Source: Cordilura impudica (Eukaryota > Arthropoda > Insecta > Diptera > Scathophagidae). From it: a stretch of DNA of 64,000 nucleotides. How positions within the stretch are numbered: position 1 is the first letter of the stretch; the number at the start of each line of letters is the position of its first letter. Both the position numbers and the translations under genes were made by a program. The stretch is from contig OY821517.1 of the NCBI GenBank assembly GCA_963682025.1, positions 332,549,144 through 332,613,143 on the forward strand. Reading direction: 5' to 3'. Positions 1 through 10,929 of this stretch are shown here, one piece after another. The notes beneath the pieces are model-generated. The model ran no database searches. It was not told where the DNA came from and worked only from the letters and a program-made list of their open reading frames with translations.

Positions 1-666
1 GGCCGAATTCCTCGAAACAAACCATTTATAAATGAAAACAGTAGAGTAAAATGGCTGGAGTTTGCGCGTGACCATTTAAATAAGAGTCCAGCATTTTGGA
101 GAACTGTAATTTTTGTTGACAAAGTGAAAGTTAATATATTTGGACAAGGTAGAAAAGTTAATACTGAGCTGAAACCTCACAATTTACGTGCCACTATGAA
201 ACACGGTGGTGGAAATGCTATGGTTTGGGGATGCATGTCTTCAAATGGAGTAGGTAACTTGGCCTTTATCGTAGGGAATATGGATAAAAACATGTATTTG
301 AAGCTTCTCCAAGAAAATCTAATTCAAAGAGCAACGAAATTGCAAATTGAGGACGCCTTTCGCTTCTACCAAGGTAATGACCCTAAGCACAAATCACTAT
401 TAGTACAGACTTGGTTGATATGGAAATGCCCGCATATAGTTCAAACTCCAGCACAATCACTTGACTCAAATGTGATTGAAAATTTGTGGTCAATACTGAA
501 GACAAATATTCGAAAATACGATATCCATAACAAATCTAACTTAGAAAAGGTGTTGCAAAAAGAGTGGGATAAAATAGATCCAGATTATAAAAAAAAGCTA
601 CTGGACTCTATGCCGAAAAGGTTTCAAGCGGTTATAGATAATAAAGGATATCCTACTAAATACTAA
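1..666 (+). pseudogene. Tc1/mariner-type transposase, 5'-truncated and catalytically dead
   Basis: The frame is open from base 1, so the N-terminal DNA-binding half lies outside the window; the start is not visible. What remains is the DDE catalytic domain of a Tc1-like DNA transposase that would cut and paste its own element. Landmarks: VIFVDKVKVNIFG carries the first catalytic Asp, a VWGCMSSNGVG strand follows, QGNDPKHKS marks the second catalytic motif, and LDSNVIENLW carries the Glu. Spacing from the second motif to the Glu fits DD34E. In the family the second motif reads DNDPKH and its first Asp is catalytic; here that residue is Gly (codon GGT), so the enzyme should be inactive. The ORF ends normally with TAA. 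Family assignment is firm; lineage within Tc1 is not determined. Confidence 0.9.
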
Positions 667-990
667 GCAATTGAAAGAAATTTAAAATTACAGTAAATCC
701 TTTTTTATTTAATGTTTTTTAAAATTGCATCATTTAAGCTGTTACCTGAATTTTGTACCTTATTTTGTATTTTGAGTTTCTGGAGAACTTAAGGCAGATA
801 TTTTTTTTGTTTTTTTTTTTTTTTTGTAAATATAAATAACGCATTATTATTAACTAAACCACATATGTCAGAACAAAATTTTTAAATATATATTTTTAAA
901 CATATAAAATTTATGTGCATCAAATAAGCTGTGCATCAAATAAGCTGTATATACAATTTCTGTGAATTGTATACGCTGTTTGGTTACATT
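667..990. other. 3' flank of the Tc1 remnant, AT-rich
   Basis: No gene seen. Holds T-rich runs and a tandem duplication of a 16-17 bp unit (tgcatcaaataagctg) near 915-948, possibly part of the Tc1 terminal region. No clear terminal inverted repeat partner is in the window. Confidence 0.4.
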
Positions 991-1198
991 CTAAATTTCA
1001 TCAAAACATATTCATATTTGGGACCTGTAGTTTGATTACAAGACAGACGAATGGACGGACATCGCTAAATCGACTCAGAAAGTGATTCTGAGTCGATCGG
1101 TATAACAAAAGATGGGTCTAGGTCAAACATTTTTGGTAGTTACAAACATCACCACAAAGTCATTATACCACAACCACATAGTGGTATAGGGTATAACA
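991..1198. mobile_element. DINE-1-like repeat, terminal fragment
   Basis: Contains the block shared by all copies here: a short GGACGGAC run, then the hairpin CGACTCAGAA...TTCTGAGTCG, then 'gatgggtctaggtcaaa', ending in tagtggtatagggtata. The same blocks recur at 13385-14158, 16046-16808, 60125-60815 and 63225-63775. The CGACTCAG/GTCCGTCCGTCTG core resembles Drosophila INE-1/DINE-1 (non-autonomous Helentron-related); that link is from memory and inferred. Confidence 0.7.
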
Positions 1199-1449
1199 AT
1201 TATTTTCTAATGCTGCCTACACACCAGGCAACGGTTGCTTCAACACAGCCATGTTGAATCAACCGTTGCTTGGTGTGTAGCTCTGTTGCCCATTGATTTT
1301 CGTGTTGTATCAACCGTTGCCTGAAATATCAAAAAGTTTTGATATTTTTGGTTGGTTGAGGCAACCGTTGCTACGTGTGTATCATTGTTTACTGAATTTA
1401 CTTCTTCAGTTCGTCGAAAGCAAGCGAATAGGAAGGTTCGTGTGAAGCA

Positions 1450-1558
1450 ATGTTAAGCGGAAAGCAGGAAAACAAGAAAATGGCTATCGAAAATAATGAA
1501 AATTATGTTAATTTTATTAACGAATATAAAAATTTGAGAGAGCTATGGGACGTAACTA
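1450..1558 (+). pseudogene. MADF-domain gene of the Harbinger element, 5' half (split by gypsy insertion)
   Basis: ATG at 1450 opens a frame with an acidic/polar leader and then NYVNFINEYKNLRELWDV, the first helix of a MADF (Myb/SANT-like) domain. At 1559 it is cut by the TG end of an LTR retrotransposon; the frame resumes at 14510 after the ACTA target duplication, giving the continuation TSEKYKNKNLRNKAY expected of MADF. In PIF/Harbinger elements the second protein is a Myb/MADF DNA-binding partner that brings the transposase to the ends and the nucleus; that role is from family knowledge. The continuous host frame across the insertion is direct evidence for the exact integration point. Confidence 0.85.
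1555..1558. repeat. Target-site duplication ACTA, left copy (right copy 14510-14513)
   Basis: ACTA precedes the TG of the 5' LTR and follows the CA of the 3' LTR; 4 bp is usual for Ty3/gypsy integrases. Confidence 0.9.
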
Positions 1559-4360
1559 TGTTGCGGCTCGTTGTAGACATATTAGGCCAAATTGCATTAT
1601 TTGAGGGATCGGTGGAAGTATTCATGACAGATTGAACATGACCGACAGTTCCGATGTGTTTTGCGAAATTTTAATCGTCATTGGATGTTAGTTATGTTAG
1701 TGAATATTTTTGTTTTTTTTTTGGTTAGGCATGTTAGCTTTTTGATATTTATATTAAATGTTGGGATGCTCCACAGTTAACATGAGGATGACCAGTCCTG
1801 TGTGGATACCATCGGTGAGGGAAACCATGAGTTTGCGGCCGAACTATCGGTTAACCGCGATTAAGCCCCACCAGTCAAAATCTGAAAAGGAAGAAGGTTA
1901 ATGAATGAAAATGACAAAACGTGTAACTGGAACGATACATATTTACCAGACCCTGTCCAAAACGCACGAAACAGTCCTGAAAAGAAAGAAAATTAATGAT
2001 TAATTTTAGGGAAAATAAGCTGAAAATAAATTTTTTTTATGTTAAAAGCAGAATACCATGGGTAAGGTTAAGTTGTAGAACATTTCTCTTATGCTGCTGG
2101 CTGGTGTTTTATTTTCTTGTATTATATTTTAAGTAAAATTTTCGGGTATTAATTTCGTTAGAATTGTCTTCTGTGTGGTTTTTAGTTAAATTTTTTTTTT
2201 TTATTTAACAAGCACGCTGTGCTGATTTTCTTGTATGTAAAAGATATGCGTAATAACTATTACACGCAATTGCCACATCGGTCTGTCAAACAATGTGGAT
2301 TCTATCGTAAATGGCGTTGCCAGACGATATGGGGTATACACTACAAGAAACAGAATTTATGAATGAAAATTATGATTCGCTTTGAGTTTAATTTTGGATA
2401 GATAAACACGGTTGGTGTCGAGAGTCGGAAAAGGAAGGAAAAACGGGTGGAAAATATAGAACCTTCTAGAAAAAAAAACTTAGAAAAGGATAACTATGGT
2501 ATTAAACAGAGAGGGAAAAAGTTGAAAAACCAGTGTAGAGAAAAACAGTGGAAGGCTTAACAGGTTTTGTGGTGAGCCAAAGCTCTGCCATCATATCAGA
2601 AATTAGTAATCGTTAGAGCGGCGACGTAAGTGCTTTATAGAAATCCGGACGGTGAAAATATAAACGAAAAATCTAGTGTTTTGGGTGAAGAAAAAAAATA
2701 CCTAAAAATTAATCTGTTGTGAAAACAAAACTGTTTCAATAATTAAGATAATTAAGTGTGGGTCAACTGTTGGGAGGAAACCATAAAGGCATAGGTGAGT
2801 GTTAGAGATGCAAAAGTTAAAATAAGGATGATGGTTGTAATTGTTATATTGTCTGTGTTTTGTGGTAAATAGTACGGCAGGAGTAGAAGTGTACCAATCC
2901 ATACGGAGGTTGTCAGAGTGAAACACGCCACAAGTCAGAGAAGGGAGATATATTTATAATTGATACACCCGGTGATTAAACCCGCAGGAAGTCGCTGACT
3001 CTAACGAGAGGAAATAGAAGTGGTGTTAAAAAAAAGGCGTTAGACACCAAACAAAACAGGTAACCCTTTGTGTATGTGTCCGTACGGCCCGTAAGGTATA
3101 GAGATCGGTAAGCTGAAAGCGCCTAATGTAAAAGAAAAGAAAAAGGAAACAACGACCATATAAAGAGAAAAAATATTTATCCAATTAAAAAAAAATATTA
3201 CTTATTGAGGTCTGTTGGAAGAGAATGGAAATTTGTGTTTGCTAAATACTAAAACGTGAAAGAATATACTTACGTAAATGTAAAACTTGGTGAAGTGTTG
3301 TCCTGGAAAGAAAAAAATACTAAGATTGTTAAAAATTATATCCCTGGAAAAAAAAAAGAATCTAGAAATATTAAAACTGTACTTAACAGGAATGTATAAA
3401 TATAAAATTTGGTAAAGATTATTTTTTTCATGATAAAAGGGATTTTGTAAAGAGTGTTTTTTTTTGTGATAAAAGGAAATTTGTAAAGTTTGTTTTTCAT
3501 TATAAAATTAATAATAGCTTAAAATTTAGAAAACAGGAAAATATAAGAACCAGAGATATAAACAAAACTATTATTATAAATTTAATGTTAAGAATTAAGA
3601 ATAAGCTAAGTAACGTGAATTAGTATATTTTCCTTGTAAAGCGGACCAACCAAAGCACTGTGTCTAGGAAAAAATCTTTACATCCGGGTAGAACAATTCG
3701 AGCGAAATATATGTGTATATGCAGTTGCAGAACCAATATCTTTAGGGAGCTCCTTCGAGGTAGGGTAGAGGCAAGTCGCGTCGGTAAACTAGACAAGGAT
3801 TAGAAAAAGAGAGGAAGTAAATTTTTTTTTGTGGACAAATTGATTGATAAGTCTGTGGTTGGGAGGTTTAAATTAGTTAAAAAAAAAAAAAATAAAAAAA
3901 AAGGATAAAATTTGTATTTATTATTAGATAAAAAATTGTTTGATTAAGGTATTAGGTATAAATATTATTTGTTAATAGTGATAGTAAGAAATAAAAATAT
4001 ATATAAAAAAAATTATGATTAGAAATTGAAAAAAAAAAACAGTATATCATTATGAGCGGTTAAAACTAGCAAATATTAGGGGATGTTAATATAAAGGTAA
4101 GTGGTGAAGGTGAGCGGTTTACGGGGTCATAAATGAAAGAAGCAGGAGCGATTGTGACCAAGGTTGGGCAGGGCGGTTGGAGGTTTACATCTACCTCCCA
4201 GTCGAGATGCGTTTGTTTTTGTGTAAGTTAATATTTGTTTTAGGTAAAATTATTAATTGGTACGACCTTCGGGCTAGAGTTGAGGGAGGAAAACACACCC
4301 TGCTATTGACCAGGAGCTAGAAGGGCAGGTCACTCTAGTGCCAACAAAGGTTCCGTAACA
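1559..4360 (+). repeat. 5' LTR of gypsy element 1 (2802 bp)
   Basis: Starts TGTTGCGGCTCG and ends GTTCCGTAACA; matches 10930-14509 over its whole length apart from the DINE insertion. At 2.8 kb it is unusually long for an insect gypsy LTR. Short frames inside it occur identically in both LTRs and have no recognisable domain, so I do not call them genes. Confidence 0.92.
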
Positions 4361-4363
4361 ATA

Positions 4364-4381
4364 TGGCGCCCAAGCGGAAGC
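4364..4381 (+). other. Primer-binding site of gypsy element 1
   Basis: TGGCGCCCAAGCGGAAGC begins three bases after the LTR and starts with TGG, complementary to a tRNA 3' CCA. The first eight bases equal the Lys-type site known in retroviruses; the primer tRNA in this fly is not determined. Confidence 0.7.
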
Positions 4382-5410
4382 AAACGGCGTATTATACGTC
4401 TTAAATTATTGTTTTGCTTTTTTTATGTGTATGTCAGCTTAACACAGTACCATAGAATACTAGTAAGAAGAGCAATAGACCATCGCATGTCAACATTATT
4501 ACCTAAAATCATTGTGTGATAGTTTTGTTGTAGCCGTTCAGGGTAAATATCCTGAAACGTTGTACAATAACCTATGACAATGATTTTTGGGGTTAATAAT
4601 GGGGAAATAGCGTCAAATACAAGGTGGGATATGAATTCATAGGTGTTCCAAATGAGACCCTATTCGCATAAGTTGACACCATTAGTTTTTTTTTGTAATG
4701 ACTGTTTAAAATTTAGTTTGTGAAACAGAAAAACATTTATGCCGATAACCGCTCAAAACGAATGTTTAGAGGTCTGTAGTATCGGGGAGAAATGCACTTT
4801 GTTCTTGGTAGGTTCACAAGTATTTGGTGACAGATCAAGGCACAAACTAAATAGGAAAAATTTTATATTGCTTTTGTTAATCAAACGTCTGAAAATGCAT
4901 CAACGAGAGTTCCTGAAAAGGAAAACCAAAAATATAAATACCGCACACACCACCACCCATATTAACAACCCCTAATAGAAAAATCAAATCATTTAAGTAA
5001 AAGAGAAATTTAGATCTTCAACAATATTTGAGCAAAAGTTCGTTTTTTTTTGTTTGTTTAAGATTAATTTGTGAAGTTTTTTTTTGCATTTTGTTTAAGT
5101 ATTTTATAATAGTTACAGATATTTTTTGGATGATTGATAGATTTTTTTTTGGTTCGATTCATTTTTTTTATATTTATAGAAAAATTTAAATGTTTTTATT
5201 TATTATTATTGTAATTGTATTATTTTTATAATTGGTTTTAGTGTATTATTGTATTATACTATTTTATTTTGTGTATTTTATAGGCTAGATTTCTTTTAAC
5301 TTTTTTTTTTATAATTTTTTATTATTTTTTTTTTGTGGTATATTTGGTCTAAACGGATCAAGGGGGAAACCGAGTTTAACCTTTGTTTGGTGTTAGTTGT
5401 TACTCAAGTA
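4382..5410. other. Untranslated leader of gypsy element 1
   Basis: About 1 kb of very AT-rich DNA between the primer-binding site and gag with many stops and T runs. A 78-codon open stretch at 4739-4975 has no recognisable domain. No gene called. Confidence 0.6.
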
Positions 5411-7003
5411 ATGAACAGAGAAACCCGATCACAGTCTAAGAATAGAAAAAGAGGTTTACAACAGGAGTTTGACATTAATAGGTCTTATAACCATTCAAAA
5501 ACAAAGTATAGTAGATTTAGTAAAACCCAGTCGGAAATGGATCAGAATATTAATAACCCGAACGATATATAATTTAGAGACTTGTCCGAAACAATAGTTA
5601 CAAGATCGCAAGGGATAAATACTTCCAGTCAACCAATAATAATAGGAAACCAAGTATTGTCTGGTAATGTTGGGACTCAAGATCAGAATATCACTCCTGA
5701 AGTAAGAGACTTAGTGTCAGATGAGGCTTTAGTCGTACAGAAATCCTTAGAAGAAAAGGTTAAGCAAATGGTTCAGGATGAGATGATAGGAGTGAGAAAA
5801 TCCATAGGAGACTTAGCGAGGGCAGTGGAGAATCTCACGAAAATATCGAATCATGCACAACACCAAACGAGAGCAGGGACTAGCGACAGCGTGCCTCTCG
5901 TTAATGTGCAAAATGGTAATAATAATAATCCAGCAAATTTTTTAAATTATGTCAGTTTTGGTAACGCAATGCGTAACAATGGAACTAATGTTCGACCAAG
6001 TGGTGAAAGAATGATAAGTCAGAGTGTACCATTAACAAACTTTTTTGGGAATAATCTACCTCCGAGTGGCCAAAATGGATCTACTCCTTCCCAGAAACAG
6101 GTGAATAACACGAGTGTGAATCAGACAGTAGAGCAAAGAGCGATCCGAGTTGATAAACTAGGAGTAAGCTTTGATGGTAATGTAAATAAGATAAGTGTTG
6201 AGGAATTTTTGTTTAGAATTGAGCATTTAATGGCCCACTACAATATACCATGGGGCGAAATGTCCAGAGATTTCCATCTGTTATTGACCGGTCCGGCAAA
6301 CGATTGGTATTGGTGGTACCTGATGAATCACTGCGTGTCTGATTGGCCGAGTCTACGGTCAGCATTACTAGGTCAGTACCAGACAAATAGATCCAATTTT
6401 GAAATCATGCGGGATTTGGTTGAACGAAAGCAACAGACTAATGAGACGATTGACAATTTCTTTCATATAATGAATCGTTTGCGTTCGAGACTCGTACAGC
6501 CAATACCCGAAGGTGATATGATAAAAATATTGAAGAAAAACGTGAAGGAAAATATCGCCAGGATTGTTTACCCAATGGCAGTGGCTACCGTTGAACAATT
6601 ACGAAATGAGTGTAATGAGGCTGATAGAAATTTTCCGAGAAGAGATTTTAGAAATTTGCAACCACCAAGTCGTCCCATAAGACATGTTAATGAGGTTCAT
6701 GTGGACCAAAATAACTACTACTTCGGAGAAGAAAACCAGCAACAAGATTTTGAGGAGTTAGACGCCCTTAACGTTAACCCGAAACAGACAAAGCAACCAG
6801 TTACCTGTTGGAACTGCAGAGTACAGGGGCATGTCTTTAAGGAGTGTCCAGTAGTAGAGCGAACACTTTTCTGCTACAGGTGTGGAAAACCAAACACCAT
6901 CACTCCAAAGTGTCCAATATGCCAGCCGGGAAACCAGAAAAGGGGCGTGGGAGCTTCAGGGGATTCACGCCAAACCGAGAACCCTGTAACATCAAAGAAA
7001 TAG
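5411..7003 (+). pseudogene. gag: gag of gypsy element 1, with an internal stop
   Basis: ATG at 5411 opens a frame that meets TAA at 5570-5572 and continues in the same frame to 7003, so it is read here as one gag with a premature stop. It is the structural protein that packages element RNA. Visible parts: a Gln/Asn-rich N-terminal third; a capsid-like helical region about residues 205-330 with the retrotransposon-gag pattern around FLFRIEHLMAHYN and NDWYWWYLM; then two Cys-rich nucleic-acid knuckles near the end. The first, CWNCRVQGHVFKEC, is a canonical CX2CX4HX4C; in the second, CYRCGKPNTITPKC, the His position is Thr. The last 160 nt overlap pol in the -1 frame. The stop could be suppressed or simply mutational; sequence alone cannot say. 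Confidence 0.82.
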
Positions 7004-10000
7004 TCCGCAATCCTAAAATAATGAATAAAGAGAAAGGTAGTTTAAGTCAAAATTTTGAAAAAGCTAATAACCAGCAATACATACCAGCAATGAGACATTA
7101 TCTACCTTTAGAAGTCCGACAGGAAAATTATGAGAGAATCCGATCTCGAATTTTTGAATCTGCGGACAAACAAAAACCCATATCCAAGCGTATATTTAAA
7201 ATTAGAAAGAAATTTGCTGAACGTCGAACACCGAATCGTAAAATTGTAGCGGCAGTGCATAGAGCGTGTGCAAAGGTTTTAGATCCCCGTATTTTTGCAG
7301 ATGTACAAATAGATGGTAAACCAATGAAAGGTCTGTTAGATACAGGAGCGTCTGTTAGTATTTTAGGATCAGGATGTAGGGAACTCATTCAAGATTTAGA
7401 CATAACCATCAATCCCATGTTAACTAATGTGAAGACTGCGAGTGGTCAGCAACATCGTATAATAGGGAAGGTAAAAGCATCCATTAAATACAATGATCAG
7501 GAGCACGAAATATGGCTGTATCTGTGCCCAGAATTGGAACAAGTTTTATACCTCGGAATAGACTTTTGGAGATCATTTAATCTGGCGCCTGAAATTATTG
7601 GAATAGATGAAATTAATATGGAAAAGATTCAACAAGATTTCAAAGATGAAAATATTAAATATCAATTAAAGCCTCACGTGCTGACGGAGGAACAGCAATG
7701 CGAATTAAATAAAGTGATAAAAAGTTTCAGGACATTTGAAGAGAATGGATTAGGACATACTTCAGTAGAAAAACATTCGATTAAATTAATAGAGGGCGCT
7801 GTTCCCGTAAAATTTAGATATTACCCAATTTCGCCAGCAGTTCAAAATATCACCTATAATGAAATTGATCTAATGTTAGAGTTAAGAGTAATAGAGGAAA
7901 GTCAGAGTCCGTGGAGCAACCGTACCACTGTTGTTCGAAAACCTGGAAAGAATCGGTTTTGCTTGGATGCAAGGAAACTGAATAAGCTCACGGTGAAGGA
8001 CGCGTACCCTTTACAAAACATTGATGGAATTTTAAGTAGAATAGATGAGACGTACTTTATAAGTAGTGTGGATTTAAAGTACGCATTTTGGCAAATCGAA
8101 CTGGATGATGAGAGTAAACCATATACAGCGTTCACCGTGGCGGGTCGTCCATTATATCAATTTAGAGTCATGCCATTCGGACTCTGTAATGCAGCTCAAA
8201 GATTATGTAGATTGATGGACAAAGTCATACCTCAACGACTTAAAGAGAACGTGTTTATATACCTAGACGATTTATTAATAATTTCTAGCTCTTTTGATGA
8301 GCACTTAAGATTATTAAGTGATGTTGCCAAATGCCTCAAAGAAGCAGGTCTAACAATAGGTCTAAAGAAATCACAATTCTGTTTTCAAGAGCTTAAGTAT
8401 TTGGGTTTCATTATTGGAGGAGGAGTACTGAAAACCGACCCGGAGAAAATAGTAGCAATACGAAAGATAAAAATACCTAAAACGACAAGAGAAGTTAGAA
8501 GTTTTCTCGGAACTGCCGGGTGGTACAGGCGATTCATTAAGGATTTTGCTACAATTTCTGCTCCACTGACTGACACTCTCAAGAAATCAAAAAAGTTCGT
8601 AATGACACCTGAAGCATCAGAAGCTTTCGAAAAATTAAAGAAGGCTTTAACCACGGCTCCAGTGTTGAGGCATGCAGATTTTTCAAAAAGATTCTGGATT
8701 CAGTGTGACGCATCTGATTATGGGATAGGTGCGGTACTATACCAAGTAAACCAGCAAAAGGAGGAACACCCAATAGCCTTCTATTCACAGAAACTGAATT
8801 CATGCCAAAAGAATTATAGCGTGACAGAGAAAGAATGTTTAGCTGCAGTGATGGCAATACGGAGATTCAGGCCATACGTAGAAATGATGCCCTTCACCGT
8901 CGTTACTGATCACGCCAGTCTAAAATGGCTAATGTCATTAAAAGATCTTAGCGGTAGATTGGCGCGATGGTCATTACAGTTGCAGGCATTTAATTTCGAG
9001 ATTGAGCACAGGAAAGGGTCAGACAATGTAGTGGCTGATATGTTGTCCAGGCAACCAGTAGAACTAAGCGTAAACGAAGTTATAAAAGAGGATTTACTGG
9101 ATTTTGAAACTGTAGAATTCGAGAGCGATGAGTATTTAGATCTGATCAAGGATATTAAAGAAAATTCGAAAAAATTACCAGATATAAAAGTGAATGACGG
9201 AATGATATATAAAAGATTAGGTTTCGAACAAGAGATAGGAGAAGAATATAAATGGAAACTTTGGATCCCATCTAATATAACACAGACGTTGATAGAAAAA
9301 GCACATACGGTTAACACAGCAGCCCATGGTGGGATAACCAAAACATTAGAGAGGCTCAAACGATTTTTCTATTGGCCTAAAATGACAAGTCAGGTGAAAC
9401 AATTTATTAAAACATGCCAAATATGCAAGGAAACAAAACCTTCTAATCAAAAACTCATGCCAGGAATCGGGGAGGAAGTAGTGACCGAAAGACCATTCCA
9501 GAAGTTATACATAGACTTTTTGGGGAAATACCCGAGATCTAAGAATGGTAACTGTTACATATTTATCGTGGTGGACCACTTTACCAAATTCACCTTCTTA
9601 AAAGCTATGCGAGATGCAACAACCAACAACGTAGTTCAATTTTTGGTACAGGAAATCTTAAAAAATTTGGAGTGCCGGAAGTTATTCACAGCGACAATGG
9701 TGCTCAATTTTTAGCAAAAGGATTTCAGAATATGATAGAAGCATATAAAATACGCCATTTGAGAACCGCTGTCTACTCTCCACAATCAAATGCGTCTGAG
9801 AGAGTGAATCAGTCAGTGTTGGCGGCAATAAGAGCGTATTTGGAGGAGGATCACAGAGACTGGGATCTTTATTTAACAGAAATTGAATGCGCGTTGAGGA
9901 CCTCGGTACATTCAGCTACTGGCGTCACTCCATTTTTTGCTCTTTTTGGATTTCATATGTTTTCTAGCGGTACGGACTATAGATTAGCACGAAAGTTATT

Positions 10001-10331
10001 ATCCTTAACAGACCACGAAATATTTAACTTGAGGCGAAGCGACAATTTAGAACTTATACGAGAGCGAATTAAAAATAATATGCACGAAGCTTACGAAAAA
10101 AGTGCGGAAAGGTACAACCAAAGAGTCAGAAATGTAAAATTCATACCGGGTCAGGAGGTATACCGAAGAAATACAGTATTAAGCGATTTTAAGAAAAACA
10201 TAAATGCAAAATTCTGTAAAAAATTTGTGAAATGTAGGATTCTTAAACCCGTGGGCAATAACATGTATGAGTTGGAATCGATGGATGGAAAGTCTATAGG
10301 CATTTATCATGCAAAAGATATAAAAATCTGA
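6844..10331 (+). pseudogene. pol: pol of gypsy element 1 (PR-RT-RNase H-IN), one frameshift
   Basis: The frame is open from 6844, -1 relative to gag, so it is probably made by ribosomal frameshifting in the 160-nt overlap; no canonical slippery heptamer is obvious. In order: aspartic protease (LDTGAS), reverse transcriptase (catalytic YLDD), RNase H (CDASDYGIGA and TDHASLKW), integrase HHCC zinc region (H..H then CQICKE) and the integrase core. The first core Asp (YIDFLG) lies before, and the second Asp (SDNGAQF) and the Glu (SERVNQ) after, a break: the first frame ends at 9714 and the second is open from 9672, consistent with a one-base loss in the A run at about 9659-9665. A chromatin-targeting domain is not evident at the C-terminus. 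Domain calls are certain; the clade is not assigned. Confidence 0.9.
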
Positions 10332-10929
10332 TTAGATATACGAAAGCTTTGAATCTGTGATATAATAATCTCGAAATGTGCAATATTAGGATTAGGACAA
10401 TTATTTATACAGTACCTGATTTTTTGTTTTAGATTTTTAAGCTTTATCGTAGATTTTATATAGACTGAATATTCATACATACCATAGGATAAGTAACACC
10501 ATGCAATACCATAAGTAAATCCGTGTTTCCATAGAAATGTGTTGGATTGTTGATTTGCTGTAGAGTCCAATAGTGCCTGAAAAAGAGACGAAATAACCGG
10601 AAAGTAACTTAATTATTGATAATATGAGAACACGAACTTCCCTAATGAAAATGTGGGATAGCCGAAGTCACAGGTGGAAAAAAAAGGGTGACATTTTTTT
10701 TTGATGAATGCATTCATTGAAACTGCTGGTGGAAGATTTTCTCCGACATATTACAAACGTCATGCGAAGCGCTCAAACATTTCAGCATCCTTATGGAAGA
10801 CTGCATTGAACAGTAAGGTCTGATCTAAATGCCCGGCTGTGTAGGGTCGTGGGAGTTCCCCACGTGCGACAATCGGAAAAGGCACCGCACACTGGATTTG
10901 CCAACTTAGACTTGTCAAATCCAGAGTTT
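10332..10929. other. 3' non-coding part of gypsy element 1
   Basis: 600 bp between the pol stop and the 3' LTR. Contains a purine run at about 10678-10690 and, just before the LTR, an inverted pair (ggatttg...caaatcc, about 10894-10923). No gene seen. Confidence 0.6.

Noticed and set aside
2702..2926. 74-codon minus-strand frame, identical at 12074-12298
   Set aside because: The identity is explained by the two LTR copies of gypsy element 1; no recognisable domain.
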